A DNA stretch of 64,000 bases, taken from the NCBI RefSeq assembly GCF_023065955.2, contig NW_026623078.1:9124199-9188198 (forward strand). Reading direction: 5' to 3'. The stretch comes from Ursus arctos. Lineage: Eukaryota; Chordata; Mammalia; Carnivora; Ursidae. Each line of letters starts with the position of its first letter. Within the stretch, counting starts at the first letter, position 1. The position numbers and the translations under genes were made by a program. A model generated the notes under the pieces. It worked only from the letters and a program-made list of their open reading frames with translations. It was not told the origin of the DNA and made no database searches. This document shows, in pieces, positions 23,080 to 35,229 of the stretch.

Positions 23080-23580
23080 TTATTCAACAAATGTTATCAA
23101 ATGCCCAGTAAGTGCAAGACTGTGTGCTAGACACTGGGGGAACCATATTGAGCAAAACAGACAGAGCCTTGGGCTCACAGAGCTTACAGTTCAGAGAGGA
23201 GAGGGGGGCTTATTGCTCTTAAAAATATGAACTACAGATTAGAAGAACTGTACTGTGTAGAAGATGCTACATTTAACAAGAAATCAGTTCTTCTTGAGAA
23301 TCAGGACACTTCTCTGATGAACTGATATTTGAACGGAGTTCAGAAGCTTGAGTAGATATTAGCTGACTGTAGAGTGCTGGGGGAAGACATCCCAGGTAGA
23401 AGGAATAATAAATGGATGGGAACCTGATGAACACCTAGAAACCAAAAGAGGCCCCTGTGTTAGCACAAAAAGGACAGAGGAAAAGTGTTGCAAAATGAGG
23501 CTGAGGAGGAGAGGCTGAGTCTAGCTGGCTGTGGTTGGCCATGATGAAGACACCACCTTTATTTGATGATAAATGGGAAG
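23080..23580 (-). repeat. L2-like fragment, minus
   Basis: 'cttattcaacaaatgtta', 'tagacactgggggaacc' and 'gagcaaaacagacagagcc' match the reverse L2 3' end. The following 'gctgggggaagacatcccag' extends the same family pattern. Confidence 0.6.
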
Positions 23581-23956
23581 ATCATGGAGGAAATTTTGTG
23601 TGTAAACATGTATGCTGACCTTTCATTATAAATATAAAATATTCATATTTAGATATAAGCCACCTTTCAAGCAGACTATCTTGATTAAATATAAAACATA
23701 AATGCCCCCATTCCTCAGAGGCATCAGCATTTATTATTTCTGTAAATTGTTGGAAGTTCTCTCCATGAGTTCAAATAATATTCCTTGATTTATTAATGTT
23801 AAGCAGAATCTATTGGTGCCCCATTATGAAAGCTGGGACTGAAAGGGCATGGGGTTACTTTCCTTCCTCCCTCATCCACCAATTTTGGAAGTTGGATTTT
23901 AAATTTTAATTTTTTCTGTTTATTTCATAACTTTATGTTAAAACTTAAACACAGTC

Positions 23957-24162
23957 TTGGGTGCCTGGGTGGCTCAGTTGGTTAAGCATCTGCCTTTGGC
24001 TCAGGTCATGATCCCAGGATCTTGGGACTGAGTCCCGTATTGAGTTCCCTGCTCAGCAGGGAGCATGCTTCTCCCTCTCTCTCTGCCCCTCCCCCCTACC
24101 TGTGCATGCTCTCTCTCTCACTCTCAAGTAAATAAATGAAATCTTAAAAAAAAAAAAAAAAA
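23957..24162 (+). mobile_element. SINEC, plus
   Basis: 'gggtgcctgggtggctcagt' head, 'ggttaagcatctgcctttgg' A box, CT-rich tract and an 18-base poly(A). Target duplication is unclear, perhaps 'aaacaca' with mutations. Confidence 0.95.
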
Positions 24163-25245
24163 GGAAACCAAACACATAATAAAATTTAATAGGTAGAGTG
24201 ACTCTTTCCACTTTATTCTTCAAGGTTGTTTGAGCTATTCTAGGGTCTTTTCATATAAATTTTTTTAAAAAGCTCTTTTGTGTCTATCAAAAACTTGTTG
24301 GGCTCTGAGACCAAATCCTGGCTACCTGGGCACATATCCTGGTTCAGGGGATGCACATGGAAAGCCTGCTCCCAATCCCAGTTCCTGGTTGCCCTGAAAC
24401 CTGCTCTCATGGTAAGTACTTAGCGTTGCCAGCCAAGAAGCCTCTTACTAATTATCTCATTGCTTGCTGAACAAGGCAGAATCTATATGATAGCTAACAC
24501 TAATTGCTGCACCTTTATTCGAGTCCTCCTCAGAAACCACACTAACAAACCCAGTAGCTGTCTCTTCAGAAGCTTGGAATCAAGGTCAACTGATATGGTT
24601 CAAGCCTATGAACAAGCAATGCCCTGCATTCCTTACTGGAGACAAAGAGCCTAAGACCCTGATGGTAGGAGGTTATCTTAAGACAAGGAGAAGGGACTAT
24701 GGGTATGCACTTATACCAGCTCTCAGTGCGTGCCCATAGTGTCTTCTTCCTGTCTTAAGAAAACTTCCTGCCTTCAGGGCCTGAATTTTGCCTCATTCTG
24801 ATGTCAAATCTCCACCAAGAAGTAAACATGTGATGTATATTATATATACATTTACTCAAGGCAGATGCTCCATCTTTCCCCATGAATAATCATAAATTTC
24901 CCCAGGCTTTTATCGAGTGTGTGTAAAAGAGTCTTTGGATTTTTCCCCTGTCTATTTAAGTCTATTCCAATACCACATTGGTCCCTTCAAACTGTACTTA
25001 TCGGAATTCTTTTATTGTTCATGTATCCTTGTTATAAATGCTTTACCAAATGCAAAACCAGTCAGTCTAATCCAAGCACAAGTACTACGTTTGCTCTTCA
25101 ATTGGACTTAATAGAGAACATATATCACTTTTAAGTTTCCCACCATTTACATTACAATAATTTCCCACCAACGAGGAACCTTGGGGGGGAGAATATATAT
25201 ATATAATTGCATATAATATATATATAATATATATATCTCAGTCCC

Positions 25246-25276
<31 letters not shown>

Positions 25277-25795
25277 TAGCAACAAAGGACTCAATGGACC
25301 CAAAACAGACCAGCTAGTCACTTTGGTAAGAGGCACATAAAAACATAAAGTTGATCATCAATACACTGGGAGAGATCATTGATCAAAGGGTGAGAGGTTA
25401 AAAGAAATTTTCAACATATAATGTTTGTGGGCCCTGTTCCTGGGCTACTAGGTGAGCTATACTTTACTATTTACCAAGGTTAAAATGACAAAGCAAAATC
25501 TCAAAGTATCAGCTCACTTCTTCCCTGAGCACATACTGCACATTTGCTTCATTAAAAAAAAAAAAAAACCCAAAAAGGAAAACTTCAAACATAAAGATAA
25601 GAAAAACAAAACAATCTCCACAGTCCCCATAAGATTAATGTCATACAGTCCTGCACATACTAAAAACTTAAGATAAGTCTTTAATCTTCTGGAATGTCCT
25701 TTGTCATGATGATTTGTAACTCTTTACATAAAGAAAAAAACAAAAAAACAAAAACAAAAAACAAACTAAAACCAAACCAAAACAAAAACCTTACT
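24163..25795. other. Intergenic DNA, no element recognised
   Basis: Contains TA-rich microsatellite at 25193-25272 and A-rich tracts at 25555-25570 and 25731-25792. The block 24270-25130 may be an eroded old repeat but I cannot assign a family. Confidence 0.4.
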
Positions 25796-25799
25796 GTAT

Positions 25800-25979
25800 T
25801 TTTCTTTAAGATTTTACCCATTTATTCGAGAGAGAGAGAAAGAGAGAGCCCGTGAAAGAGAACACAAGAGGGGAGAGGGAGAGGGAGAGGGAGAAGCAGA
25901 CTCCCTGTTGAATGGGGAGCGCATCATGGGGCTTAATCCTGGAATTCCAGGATCATGACTGGGCCACCTAGGCACCCCC
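25800..25979 (-). mobile_element. SINEC, minus
   Basis: Reverse SINEC: 'tttaagattttacccattta', GA-rich tract, 'gagaagcagactccctgttg', 'ggatcatgactgggccacc' and 'taggcacccccc'. The A box region is partly deleted. Confidence 0.9.
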
Positions 25980-25984
25980 CTTGC

Positions 25985-26160
25985 TGAGATTTTAAAAGGA
26001 ATTGCATTAAATCTATAAATTAATTCAGGGAAAATGGAGATTTTCAATCTTTACTATATTGAGATTTCCAATCTGTGACCATGGTACATCTCTCTATTTA
26101 GGTCTTCTTTTATTTGTTTTGACTCTGAAAGTTAGATACAATTATTAATGTATTATGAAA
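25985..26160 (-). mobile_element. Old L1 ORF2 fragment, minus
   Basis: 'aaaaggaattgcattaaatc' and 'tactatattgagatttccaa' match the antisense of the L1 ORF2 C-terminal half. The SINE at 25800-25979 lies directly on its left. Confidence 0.55.
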
Positions 26161-26689
26161 TGAATTCTTATTTCTTTTTATCCAAATAGTTACTATTCTT
26201 TCATGATAATAATGAAGATCACCCAAATGAGAACAAACCACAGCTATTTACTCAGAGTTTGCAGAGCAAGGGAGTTGGTCACTATCACTCAGATTTGGCA
26301 GATACTCAAAGGCAGGCAGGCAAGTGGAAAAGTATGATAGTGAAGAAAGGGAAGGCTTCGATTGTCCTCTGATTGGAAGTTGTTGGCATAAGGAAGGTGG
26401 AGGTGGGATAACTAGAAGCAGAATATCTTATGTAATTAGTTTGGGGAGCAAATTTGGCTTTCTCTGTCGGTCCTGAGTTGAAAGCAGGGATGGGGAGTGC
26501 GTGGTCAGTAGATTGGGTGTGGGGCAACTTCTGCAGAGCTCGTTTGGTTTCTAGAAATGGTTGCTGCAGAGATTGTGGGTCCAAGCTCTAAAGGTGTACA
26601 TGGTCCAAGTGTTAACTGCTTATGTATTTACTCTGCTATTTTGTTGCTTATCTTTTCTTGGATTTTAGAACTTTCTTATAGCATTGGTT
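26161..26689. other. Probable old repeat, family not assigned
   Basis: GA/GT-rich text that looks like an old interspersed repeat (perhaps old L1 UTR), but I cannot name it. Ends at the triplet tract. Confidence 0.3.
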
Positions 26690-26892
26690 TTTCTTCTTCT
26701 TCTTCTTCTTCTTCTTCTTCTTCTTCTTCTTCTTCTTCTTCTTCTTCTTCTTCTTCTTCTTCTTCTCCTCCTCCTCCTCCTCCTCCTCCTCCCCCTCCTC
26801 CTCCTCCTCCTCCTTCTTCTTCTCCTTCTTCTTCTTCTTCTTCTTCTTCTTCTTCTTCTTCTTCTTCTTCTTCTTCTTCTTCTTCTTCTTCA
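26690..26892 (+). repeat. (TTC)n(TCC)n(TTC)n triplet tract
   Basis: About 200 bp of almost pure pyrimidine on the plus strand: about 25 TTC, then about 16 TCC with one CCC, then about 25 TTC. The minus strand is all purine (GAA/GGA). The polyserine, polyleucine and polylysine frames across it are artefacts. Confidence 0.98.
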
Positions 26893-26949
26893 GAACATTG
26901 TCTATTTTGTAAAGCTCTCTCTGCATGATATAAAAAAGTATTTTTGTCT

Positions 26950-27930
26950 GAAAAAATGGCCTTATTTCATCCTAGTTCATGAAGGAATATACATTACTCC
27001 CTTTTGTTTCTGTGTTAAATTTGCTCTTCTTTTCTTCTAGTTTCTTAAATTAAAAACTTATGTGATTGATTTGAAACTTTTCTTCTCTTCTAATATAAAC
27101 ATTTAATGCTTTAAATTTACCTCTTAGCATTGTTAAAACTTCATTTCAAACATTTTGATATAATGTATATTATCATTCAAATCAAAATGTTTTCTAATTT
27201 TTCTTGTGATTTCTTTTGTAACCTATTGTTTTATTCTCATGCTGTTTATTTTCTAATTATCTTTCCCTGCTTAATTTCTAGTTTAATCCTTCATGATCAG
27301 GTTTCAATCATCTGAATTTTTTTAGTGAAGTCTCCACATGCACTTGGAAAGAATTAGTCTTCTGTTGGCTATAAACATCGATAAACATCAATTAAGTCAG
27401 GTGAACTGATTGTATTGTTCAAGCCTATACATCCTTTACTGAATCTCTGCTATTTTTTCTGTAGATTACTTTAAAAAGTTTTGAGATTTTCAGTGATGGT
27501 TGTAGATATCTCTGTTTCCTTTCACTTCTACATTTTCTGCTTCATGTATTTTGAAACTCTATTATAATGTGCAGCATTTAGGGCTGTTAGGTGCTCATTC
27601 TGAATTAATGACTTTATCATATTAAGAAGTCGCTTTTTATTCCTTTCTTTTGATCCGCATTTGTCTAATCTATCTTTTTGCATCCTTTTCTTTTAACCGA
27701 TATGTATCTTAATATTTAAAGTATCAGTTAAGTTCTTGCTTTTTTTTAAATCCAATATAACAATATCTAGCTGTTAAGTTAGGTTTTTAGGCCTTGCACA
27801 TTTAACAAAATTTCTGTTTATAACTTGAGTTTTAATGTGCCATATTGATATTTGTTTTCTACTCTTGTTCTTTGTTGAATTATCATAATTTTATTTCTCG
27901 ATATGCTACAAACCTCACAATATATTATTT
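26950..27930 (-). mobile_element. Old L1 ORF2 endonuclease region, minus
   Basis: 'tttacctcttagcattgtt', 'caaatcaaaatgttttctaa' and 'tttctgcttcatgtattttg' match the antisense of the L1 ORF2 endonuclease region of old L1M elements. Many stops in all frames. Confidence 0.65.
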
Positions 27931-28014
27931 CACCTTTTGCTAGGTTCCACTATTGTTTATCAAGTGCCTACTATGTAGCAGACACTTTAGTAAGGGTTTT
28001 GCATGTTATGTCAA

Positions 28015-29995
28015 TCAGGTTTTTTTAACCTTACGTATAATTGACATATATAACACCATATTAGTTTCGGGTATACGACTAAATGATTTGACATTTGTAT
28101 GTATTACACAATGATCACCACAATGTGTAGTAATTGGTTACCATACATAGCTACAGTTTTTTTTCTCATGATAAGTACTTTTAAAATCTACTCCTTTAGC
28201 AAATTTCAAATACGCAATACAGTATTATTAACTGTAGTCACTATGCTGTACATTACACCCCCACAACTTATTTATTTCATAACTGAACGTTTGTACCTTT
28301 TGTTTCCTTCACCCATTTGGCCCCCACCACCGCCCACCCTCTGCCTCTGGTGACACCAGTGTGCTTTCTGTATCTATAGGCTTTTGTTAGTTTGTTTGTT
28401 TCCACATACAAGCGAGATCAAAAATTCCACATATAAGTGAGATCATACAATATTTGGTTTTCTCTGACTTATTTCACTTAGCATAATACCTTCAAGACCC
28501 ATTCATGTTGTCACAAATGGCAAGATTTCATTCTTTTTTACATCATATAAAATTTCTCAATTCAATGTACACTTAGGGCGTTTCCATACTTGGCTATTGT
28601 AAATAATACTGCAATGAACATTAGGGTACAGGTATCTTTTCAAAATTTTCAAAAAAATACCTGAAGTGTAATTGCTGAATCTATGATAGTTTTATTTTAA
28701 ATATTTTGAGAAACCAACATACTGTTTTCCATAATGGTTGTACCAATTTATATTCCCATCAACAGTGCACAGGGATTCCCTTTTCTCCACATCCTCACCA
28801 GTAGGGGTTATTTCTTGTCTTTTTGATAATAGCCATTCTAACAGGTGTGAGGTGATATCTCATTGTATTTTTTATTTGCATTTCCCTGATGAATAGTGAT
28901 GTCGAATATCTTTTCATGTACCTGTTGGCCATTTGTGTATCTTCTTTGGAATGAAGTCTAGTCAGACCTCTGTCTATTTTTCAATCAGATTGTATTTTGT
29001 TATTGAGTTATATAAGTTCTTTATATATTTTGGATTTTAACCCCTTATCAAATAAATGATTTACAAATATTTTCACCCATTTGGTTCTCCCATCAAATAT
29101 TTTCATGTGTTGACTTTTCAATTTGATAATTTTTTTTGCCATACAGAAGATTTTCAGAGTGATATACTTTCACTAGTTTACATTTGTTTTTGTTGCTTTT
29201 GCTTTTGAATTCAGATCCAAAAAATTATCTCTAAGACTTACGTCAGGGAGATTACTGCCTATGTTTTCTTCTAGGAATTTTTTGGTTTCAGGACTTACAT
29301 TAATGTCTTCAATCCATTTTGAGTTGATTTTTGCGTATGGTATAAGATATTGGTCTAGTTTCATTCTTTTGCATGTAGCCGACCAGTTTTCCCACCACCA
29401 CTTATTCACAAGACTGTCCTTTCCAATTGTATATTTTTGGCTCCTTTGTCATAAATTAATTGACCATATATACTTGGGTTTATTTCCATTCTGTTCCACT
29501 GATATGTCTGTTTTTATGCCAATAATATACTGTTTTGATTACTATGGTTTTGTAGTCTGAAATCAGAGAGCATGATGCCTCTAGTTTTGTTCTTTCTCAG
29601 TCGCTTTGCCTATTTGTCATCTTTTGTGGTTCCATATAAACTTTATGATTTTTGTTTCATTTCTATGGAAATTGCCATTGGAATTTTGATAGGAATTGCA
29701 ATGACTCTGTAGATTGCTTTGGGTAGCATGGACATTTTTACAATATTGATTCTTCTGATTCACAAGCATAGGATATCTTTTCATTTATTTGTGTCTTCTT
29801 CAATTTCTTTCATCAATGTCATATAGTTTTTCAGTGTACAGGTCTTTCACCTCCTTGATTAAATTTATTCCTAGATGTTTTATTCTTTTTGATGCAATTC
29901 ACTTAAGTTTTTTTTTTTTGAATGGCATTTGTGCTGTACATGGAATTCTATGTTGACAGTGGTTTTATCTTTCAGTTACTTAAAATTGTCTTTTT
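28015..29995 (-). mobile_element. Old L1M, 3' UTR and 3' half of ORF2, minus
   Basis: 3' UTR first ('ataattgacatatataacac', 'gcaatacagtattattaact'), then antisense ORF2: 'aacagtgcacagggattccc', 'gataatagccattctaacag', 'tttgcatttccctgatgaat', 'aatccattttgagttgattt' and 'gtgtcttcttcaatttcttt'. About 2 kb, heavily mutated, no open frame longer than about 100 codons. Confidence 0.85.
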
Positions 29996-30719
29996 TTTTA
30001 ACCAGTTAGAGAAAAATAAACATCTATCATGTTGTTATTTTTATTTTTAATATATCAATCTAAACCTAATCTTAACTAGTACAGCAGATATATTATTGAA
30101 ATAATGACCTATGACAATTCAAAAGAAAAGAAATGAGAAGGCTGGTAGAAGGGAGAAGTCAGAGGACTCAGTAAATTGAAATCTTTTAAGATTTAAGAAC
30201 ATATCTAAGGAATCAGCAAACAAGTTGAAAGGATGGAGGTTTGTAATCAGAGTGGAATGCTGAAGTTAATGATTTTGGAAGTGGGACAATTTTGAGTAAA
30301 CTAGCCACTCCATGGGAGTGGTGCATGAACATTCCTTAAAGAAATGAGAGGCTGGTGTGTGGGTAGGTTTCATATGCAGCAATAAATAATGAATACAAGA
30401 ATGAAAAACAATTTGAAGACTTCAAAATTTTGATTCTCTTGCTATTTATTATTTTGTATAATGAATTACAGTATACTCTACCAGGCAGACATTTCAATAG
30501 ATTTGAGTTTTATACCATTACTTATTTTTTCTCTTTCTTTTGTTAAGTTGGTTGCTTCACTGATTAACTATTTAAAGAAAAAACTACCTTTACACATTAT
30601 AATGTACACAAGGGAATGGCTGTAAACTAACTATTGCTGACAGAGCTACATTTTCATTAAAAAAAATATATTTTTAGAGGAAGATACCTAGAAGTGACAC
30701 TGTAAGTACTATCTTTTCA
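29996..30719. other. Intergenic DNA, nothing recognised
   Basis: AT-rich, between two old L1 fragments. Confidence 0.4.
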
Positions 30720-31160
30720 GAGATGTAACTTTTTTTTACAGCTTTACTGGGGTGTATTTCACATTTTATAAAATTAATTAAAATGTACAATTCAATGATT
30801 TTTAGAAACTCTACTGAGTGCTACAACCATCACCATAAATCACTTTAAGAACATTTCCATTTCCCCCAATAAGATCTCTCATGCTAATGTACAGGTACTA
30901 TCTGTACTGCTATCCCCAAGCAATCACTAATCTACTTTCAGTCTCTGTAAATCTTCATTTATGAACATTTCATATAAATGGAATCATACCATATGTTGTC
31001 TCTTGTATCTGGTTTCTGTCACTGTACCTAAATGATTTTGAAGTTCATCAACCTTATAGCATGTATCAGTTCTTTTTTTCATTTTTATTTCTTTTTTTCA
31101 TCATATGATATTTCATTATAAAGATATAATGCAATTTATTTAGTCAGTCATTAATATTCT
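30720..31160 (-). mobile_element. Old L1M 3' UTR, minus
   Basis: 'cagctttactggggtgtatt', 'tacaaccatcaccataaatc', 'aaatggaatcataccatatg' and 'ttgaagttcatcaacctta' are the antisense L1M terminal region. Confidence 0.7.
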
Positions 31161-31299
31161 AAAGGGGGCAGCTTAGATTATTGATTTGAGATCATTCTTC
31201 ATTTCTAATATAGACATTTAAAGCAGATTAGAAAATCTAATTCTGCTTCAGCCATATACCTTAAATGTTGATATGTTGCATTTTGCTTTCATTCAAATA

Positions 31300-31600
31300 A
31301 AGGTTTCTTATCTATCTGGCAATTTCTTCTTTCACCCATATGTGGTTTGTGTTGCTTAGAAAGCTACCATTTAATTTCCAAATATTTATGCTTTCCCCAA
31401 ATTACCTTCTGTTATTGATTTATAATTTAATTCTAATTGTAGTCAGAGAATATACTTCATATAATTTCAATCATTTTACTTTTATTAGGACTTGGTTTAT
31501 GGCCTAGTCGAATGGTCTATACTGGGCCTATTCCATGTGTACTGGAAAACATTATATATGCTGTTACTGGCTGGAGTGCCTTAAGGTGTTTGTGAGTTCA
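31300..31600 (-). mobile_element. Old L1 ORF2 endonuclease fragment, minus
   Basis: 'tttaatttccaaatatttat', 'agtcagagaatatacttcat', 'gacttggtttatggcctagt' and 'ccatgtgtactggaaaacat' match the antisense L1 endonuclease/linker region. Confidence 0.7.
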
Positions 31601-31619
31601 AGCTGGTTGATAATATTCT

Positions 31620-32760
31620 CCTTCTATATCTTTTGCCAACTGCTACGTTTGCTGTCTGGAGGCCAGAGTGTCCTGTTTCTTTGTGTGTCTTAAAATATTT
31701 TGGTGAAAATTGAACATTTAGATAGCATTATGTTGTAACTCTGGAAATTAGATTCCCATACACCTCTTCCCCCCAAACACACACACATACACCTGCAGGA
31801 TTTGTGGTTATTGCTGTTTTATTATTTTTCCTTATTGACCTTCTTAGATTAAGTCTGTGAAGTCTGTATTCCCTATCTTATGTGATCACTCATGTCTCTG
31901 CTCAGTTAGCTTAGTTTTTAGTTAATGATTCGTCAGTGATTTCCTCAGATGCCTTGAGCCAGTGAGTCTTCTACTCCTTTCCAAAGTGGTCTGGGTGTGT
32001 GTGTGTGTTTGAGAGAGAGAAAGAGAGATCTGACATTCAAGTATTTTTGACAATTATTCTTTAACTTTCAAATTTGCTTACACCAAGCCTCAAGGTCAGC
32101 TAGAGGTGACCGGGGCTGCTCAGGACTTTCTTGCATATGCACATGGCCTTCTATACCCCAAGAATGTGTTTGCACTTTTAAAAGCCCTCTTTGAGCATCT
32201 TTTTCCCCAGATCATTCTTTAAAATTTTTGGCTGTGCCCTTGTTTGCACAAACTGGTATCACAGCCGTAGGCAGCTGCCAATGTTAAACAATTGCAGATG
32301 ATTATTTTCAAAAATTGCCCCAGGGACAAAGCTTTTCAAAAGGGCAAATCTCTGAGTCAGATCAAATAATGAAAACACCATGTGAATGTAGCTTTTCAAA
32401 GGAGGTTCAACAGGTCAAATAGTGGCAATACTCTGGGGATAGGGATTTTCAAGGAGCTCCAAGCCTGTCCTGTCCATCCTGTGCTATCAGGCTGCTAGTT
32501 CTCAAGGCAGCTAAGGAGCAGGGAGAGGAGGAATGGGAAGAGAACAATTAAAATGCTATAAACCTCCTTGTTCCTACTGAGCTTTGGTAGTTTTTTGTGA
32601 ATAAATGCTCTTCAGATTGTTGTATGCCTTTGGTTAATTTCCAGAGTTCTGTAAAAAAATGATTTTGTTAATTTACCTAGTATTTTTGTTGTTTTTATGT
32701 GAAAGCATATGCATTGAGATTTTGATTCCTCCATGCCAGAAGTCTTGCCCACACGTAGTT
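31620..32760 (-). mobile_element. Probable old L1/HAL1-type sequence, minus
   Basis: 'tttggtgaaaattgaacat', 'aactctggaaattagattcc' and 'gtcagtgatttcctcagatg' resemble old L1M/HAL1 3' sequence. Includes a GT/GA run at 31989-32026. Family assignment is tentative. Confidence 0.45.
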
Positions 32761-34740
32761 TTTAAATACAATATCAACTTATTTTCTTGCCAGCGTATTT
32801 AATATTCATAAGGTTCTGCTAAGAATTTCTATTACATTTAAGGATTCACATATGTTTAAAAATAAAGGTAACAACTTTAAAGCCACAAAGACTGGAAATA
32901 TGATTAATCTTAACCTTAGTAGATACCTTCTTTTAATATTGGACAAAAATAGTTTACAACATCTTTAGGGAAAACTAAGAATGAAAATAAGATGAACGTG
33001 AAGTGAAAAAAAAAGGAGCAGTTATAAGGCAAACAATGCAAATGCAAATTGGCTGACTGTCAAGAAAACAAATCATTAAAAATTAGTTGATGGAAAATGA
33101 AAAAAGAACCCTCACAAAATAATATATGATAGTTCTCAAAATACATTCAATGGAACAATGGACAGGAAATGAGATGGAAAATTGAAGTAGAATTATTTCA
33201 AATTGAAAATAATGACCATGAAATATAACATGAATATGGAAAGAAAAGGATTTTAAGTACCTTTTTAGAGAGGTAAAAATTCTGAATTTAAATAGGATAA
33301 ATGAGGGAAGAAAATGCTTCTGCATAGCCCTAAAGTAGTAATTCAGGGATCAGACTAACTCATCTTTGTCTGTTACCTGACTCATTTCAATCATTCTCTT
33401 ACCCCTGCCTTTTCTCATTTCTCTTCATAATCTTGCATCTGAGACCAGGAGGATAAACAATTGGTTACCCAAGATTTGAAATCCCAAAAAGATTTTTAAA
33501 AGAATTTGAAATCTGCAAACAATGCAATTATTTTGGATGTCCATGAGATCAGATACCTTAAATACTTCTAAACATAGCCTGAAATTGAGAGGCAGGGCTT
33601 TAAGTACCTCTTCTCTGTATCACCAGACATATTCCACAAGTGTAGAGAGAAGTGAGTGGCGGGAAGGGGAATAAGCTCATGAGTGGTAGTGTCATCCACC
33701 TCCAGACGTCTATGGACAAGGACCCCATAGTTGCACACTCTTGCCCTTCTTTTTGTATCCTTATTGTGTCCTCAGAGGACACGTGGCCCAGGCCTCCACC
33801 CTGCTGTATGACTGATGGAGTGAGCAGTTGCAGGCCTGCTCCATTGGAATAAGCTCTCAACCCAGCCCTGACAGTTTCATGGGTGAGCATGGAAGTCTTT
33901 TGGGAACCAGAGTAAGGAAGAGCTTACACAAGACATCTGTGCCTCACCAGGCAGAAATGATATTTCAGAAGGATGGAACAGTAACTCTAACTACACTTGG
34001 GGAAGTCAGAAAAACAAACTTCCCGAACAATGCATGGCCACTGCCCACAACAGGGACAGTGCATTTTAGTTCACATGCAACTGGGACCAGGGCCCACAGT
34101 CACAGGAACACCACTGCTGAAATGTGCTTTTTATATCAGTAGGAACATGAAAGAACCAATATGAAGAACAAAGAACACACAGGGAATCTTTCACTCTGGC
34201 TCATTTACTCCTCACTTGGAAAAGGGAGTGATGCCTTAATCACAACTCTGTAATTTCCACAGGACACAGCCTTAGGTGAACTTCCAAATACTGTGTCATA
34301 TTCTGGCTAATATATTTTATAACTGTAGGGACAGTTTACAAACAATTTATTATAACAACTTGTTTTGTTTGTCATCTGAACACCAATCCTTAGGGATTAT
34401 AATTCTACAATAACTAGAGAACTTCAGGTATGACTGTTTTGTGGCAGTGACTTGTCTGCATTAATGTGTGTGACAATACATTTAATTTTAATATTTTGAC
34501 TCCTGGCAGGTCATTTTCACCTGTAACCAAAAGTTTAGGCAGCTTTCCAAAGTAGAAAGACTGAAATTTTCTTGCTAGTTATTAAAATGGCAATTCTTTG
34601 GTGTAAGCACCAACAATACTATTGCCCAATAGGGTCTCTCATAGGGCTATTGGGGAGTTAGTTGACAAGTGAGCATGTGAAATAAGTTAAGGTTGTATTT
34701 TTGTCTCTAAGTGCATTGACTACAAATGCTTAGATTTTTA
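32761..34740. other. Intergenic DNA, no gene recognised
   Basis: AT-rich to 33600. The GC-richer block 33600-34150 has 96- and 104-codon frames on opposite strands without known domains. No splice or poly(A) context supports them as genes. Confidence 0.45.
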
Positions 34741-34743
34741 CTT

Positions 34744-34779
34744 TCTCTCTCTCTCTCTCTCTTTTTTTTTTTTTTTTTT
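34744..34779. repeat. (CT)n-T tract
   Basis: About nine CT units followed by about 18 T. Could be a degenerate retroelement tail. Confidence 0.9.
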
Positions 34780-34861
34780 GGTACAGCTTTTTGAACTTCT
34801 TTTTAAAAAATGTATTCAGGAATGAGTACTTTGAGAGTATGCTTAAATCTGTTCTGCTTTT

Positions 34862-35052
34862 TTTTTTTTTTTTTAAGATTTTATTTCTTTATGTGACAGA
34901 GATACAGCCAGCGAGAGAGGGAACACAAGCAGGGGTGTGGGAGAGGAAGAAGCAGGCTCCCAGCCTAGGAGCCCGATGGGCTCGATTCCAGAACGCCGGG
35001 ATCACGCCCTGAGCCGAAGGCAGACGCTTAACGACTGCGCTACCCAGGCGGC
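34862..35052 (-). mobile_element. SINEC (arctoid type), minus
   Basis: Poly(T), 'aagattttatttctttatg', GA tract, 'gggatcacgccctgagccga' and 'aggcagacgcttaacgactg'. Target duplication 'ctgttctg' on both sides (34849 and 35053). Confidence 0.95.
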
Positions 35053-35229
35053 CCTGTTCTGTTTTTTTTTCCAATTAGCTTAGACACGTAGCACAACAAT
35101 CAATAATTAAGCAATTATATTTCTGAGTTGAATAGTTAGAAATCATTTCACAAAGATAATGCTACTCCTCTACACAAGTGCTTCTTCAGCATCAAAATTC
35201 ATAAAATTATTTTAAGGCTTGTTTCAACA

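Noticed and set aside
26557..27040. Open frames of 92-123 codons encoding polyserine, polyleucine and polylysine
   Set aside because: They are translations of the TTC/TCC repeat in different frames and have no coding support.
33600..34142. 96- and 104-codon frames on opposite strands in a GC-richer block
   Set aside because: They overlap, share no resemblance to a known family, and lack any transcript signals.
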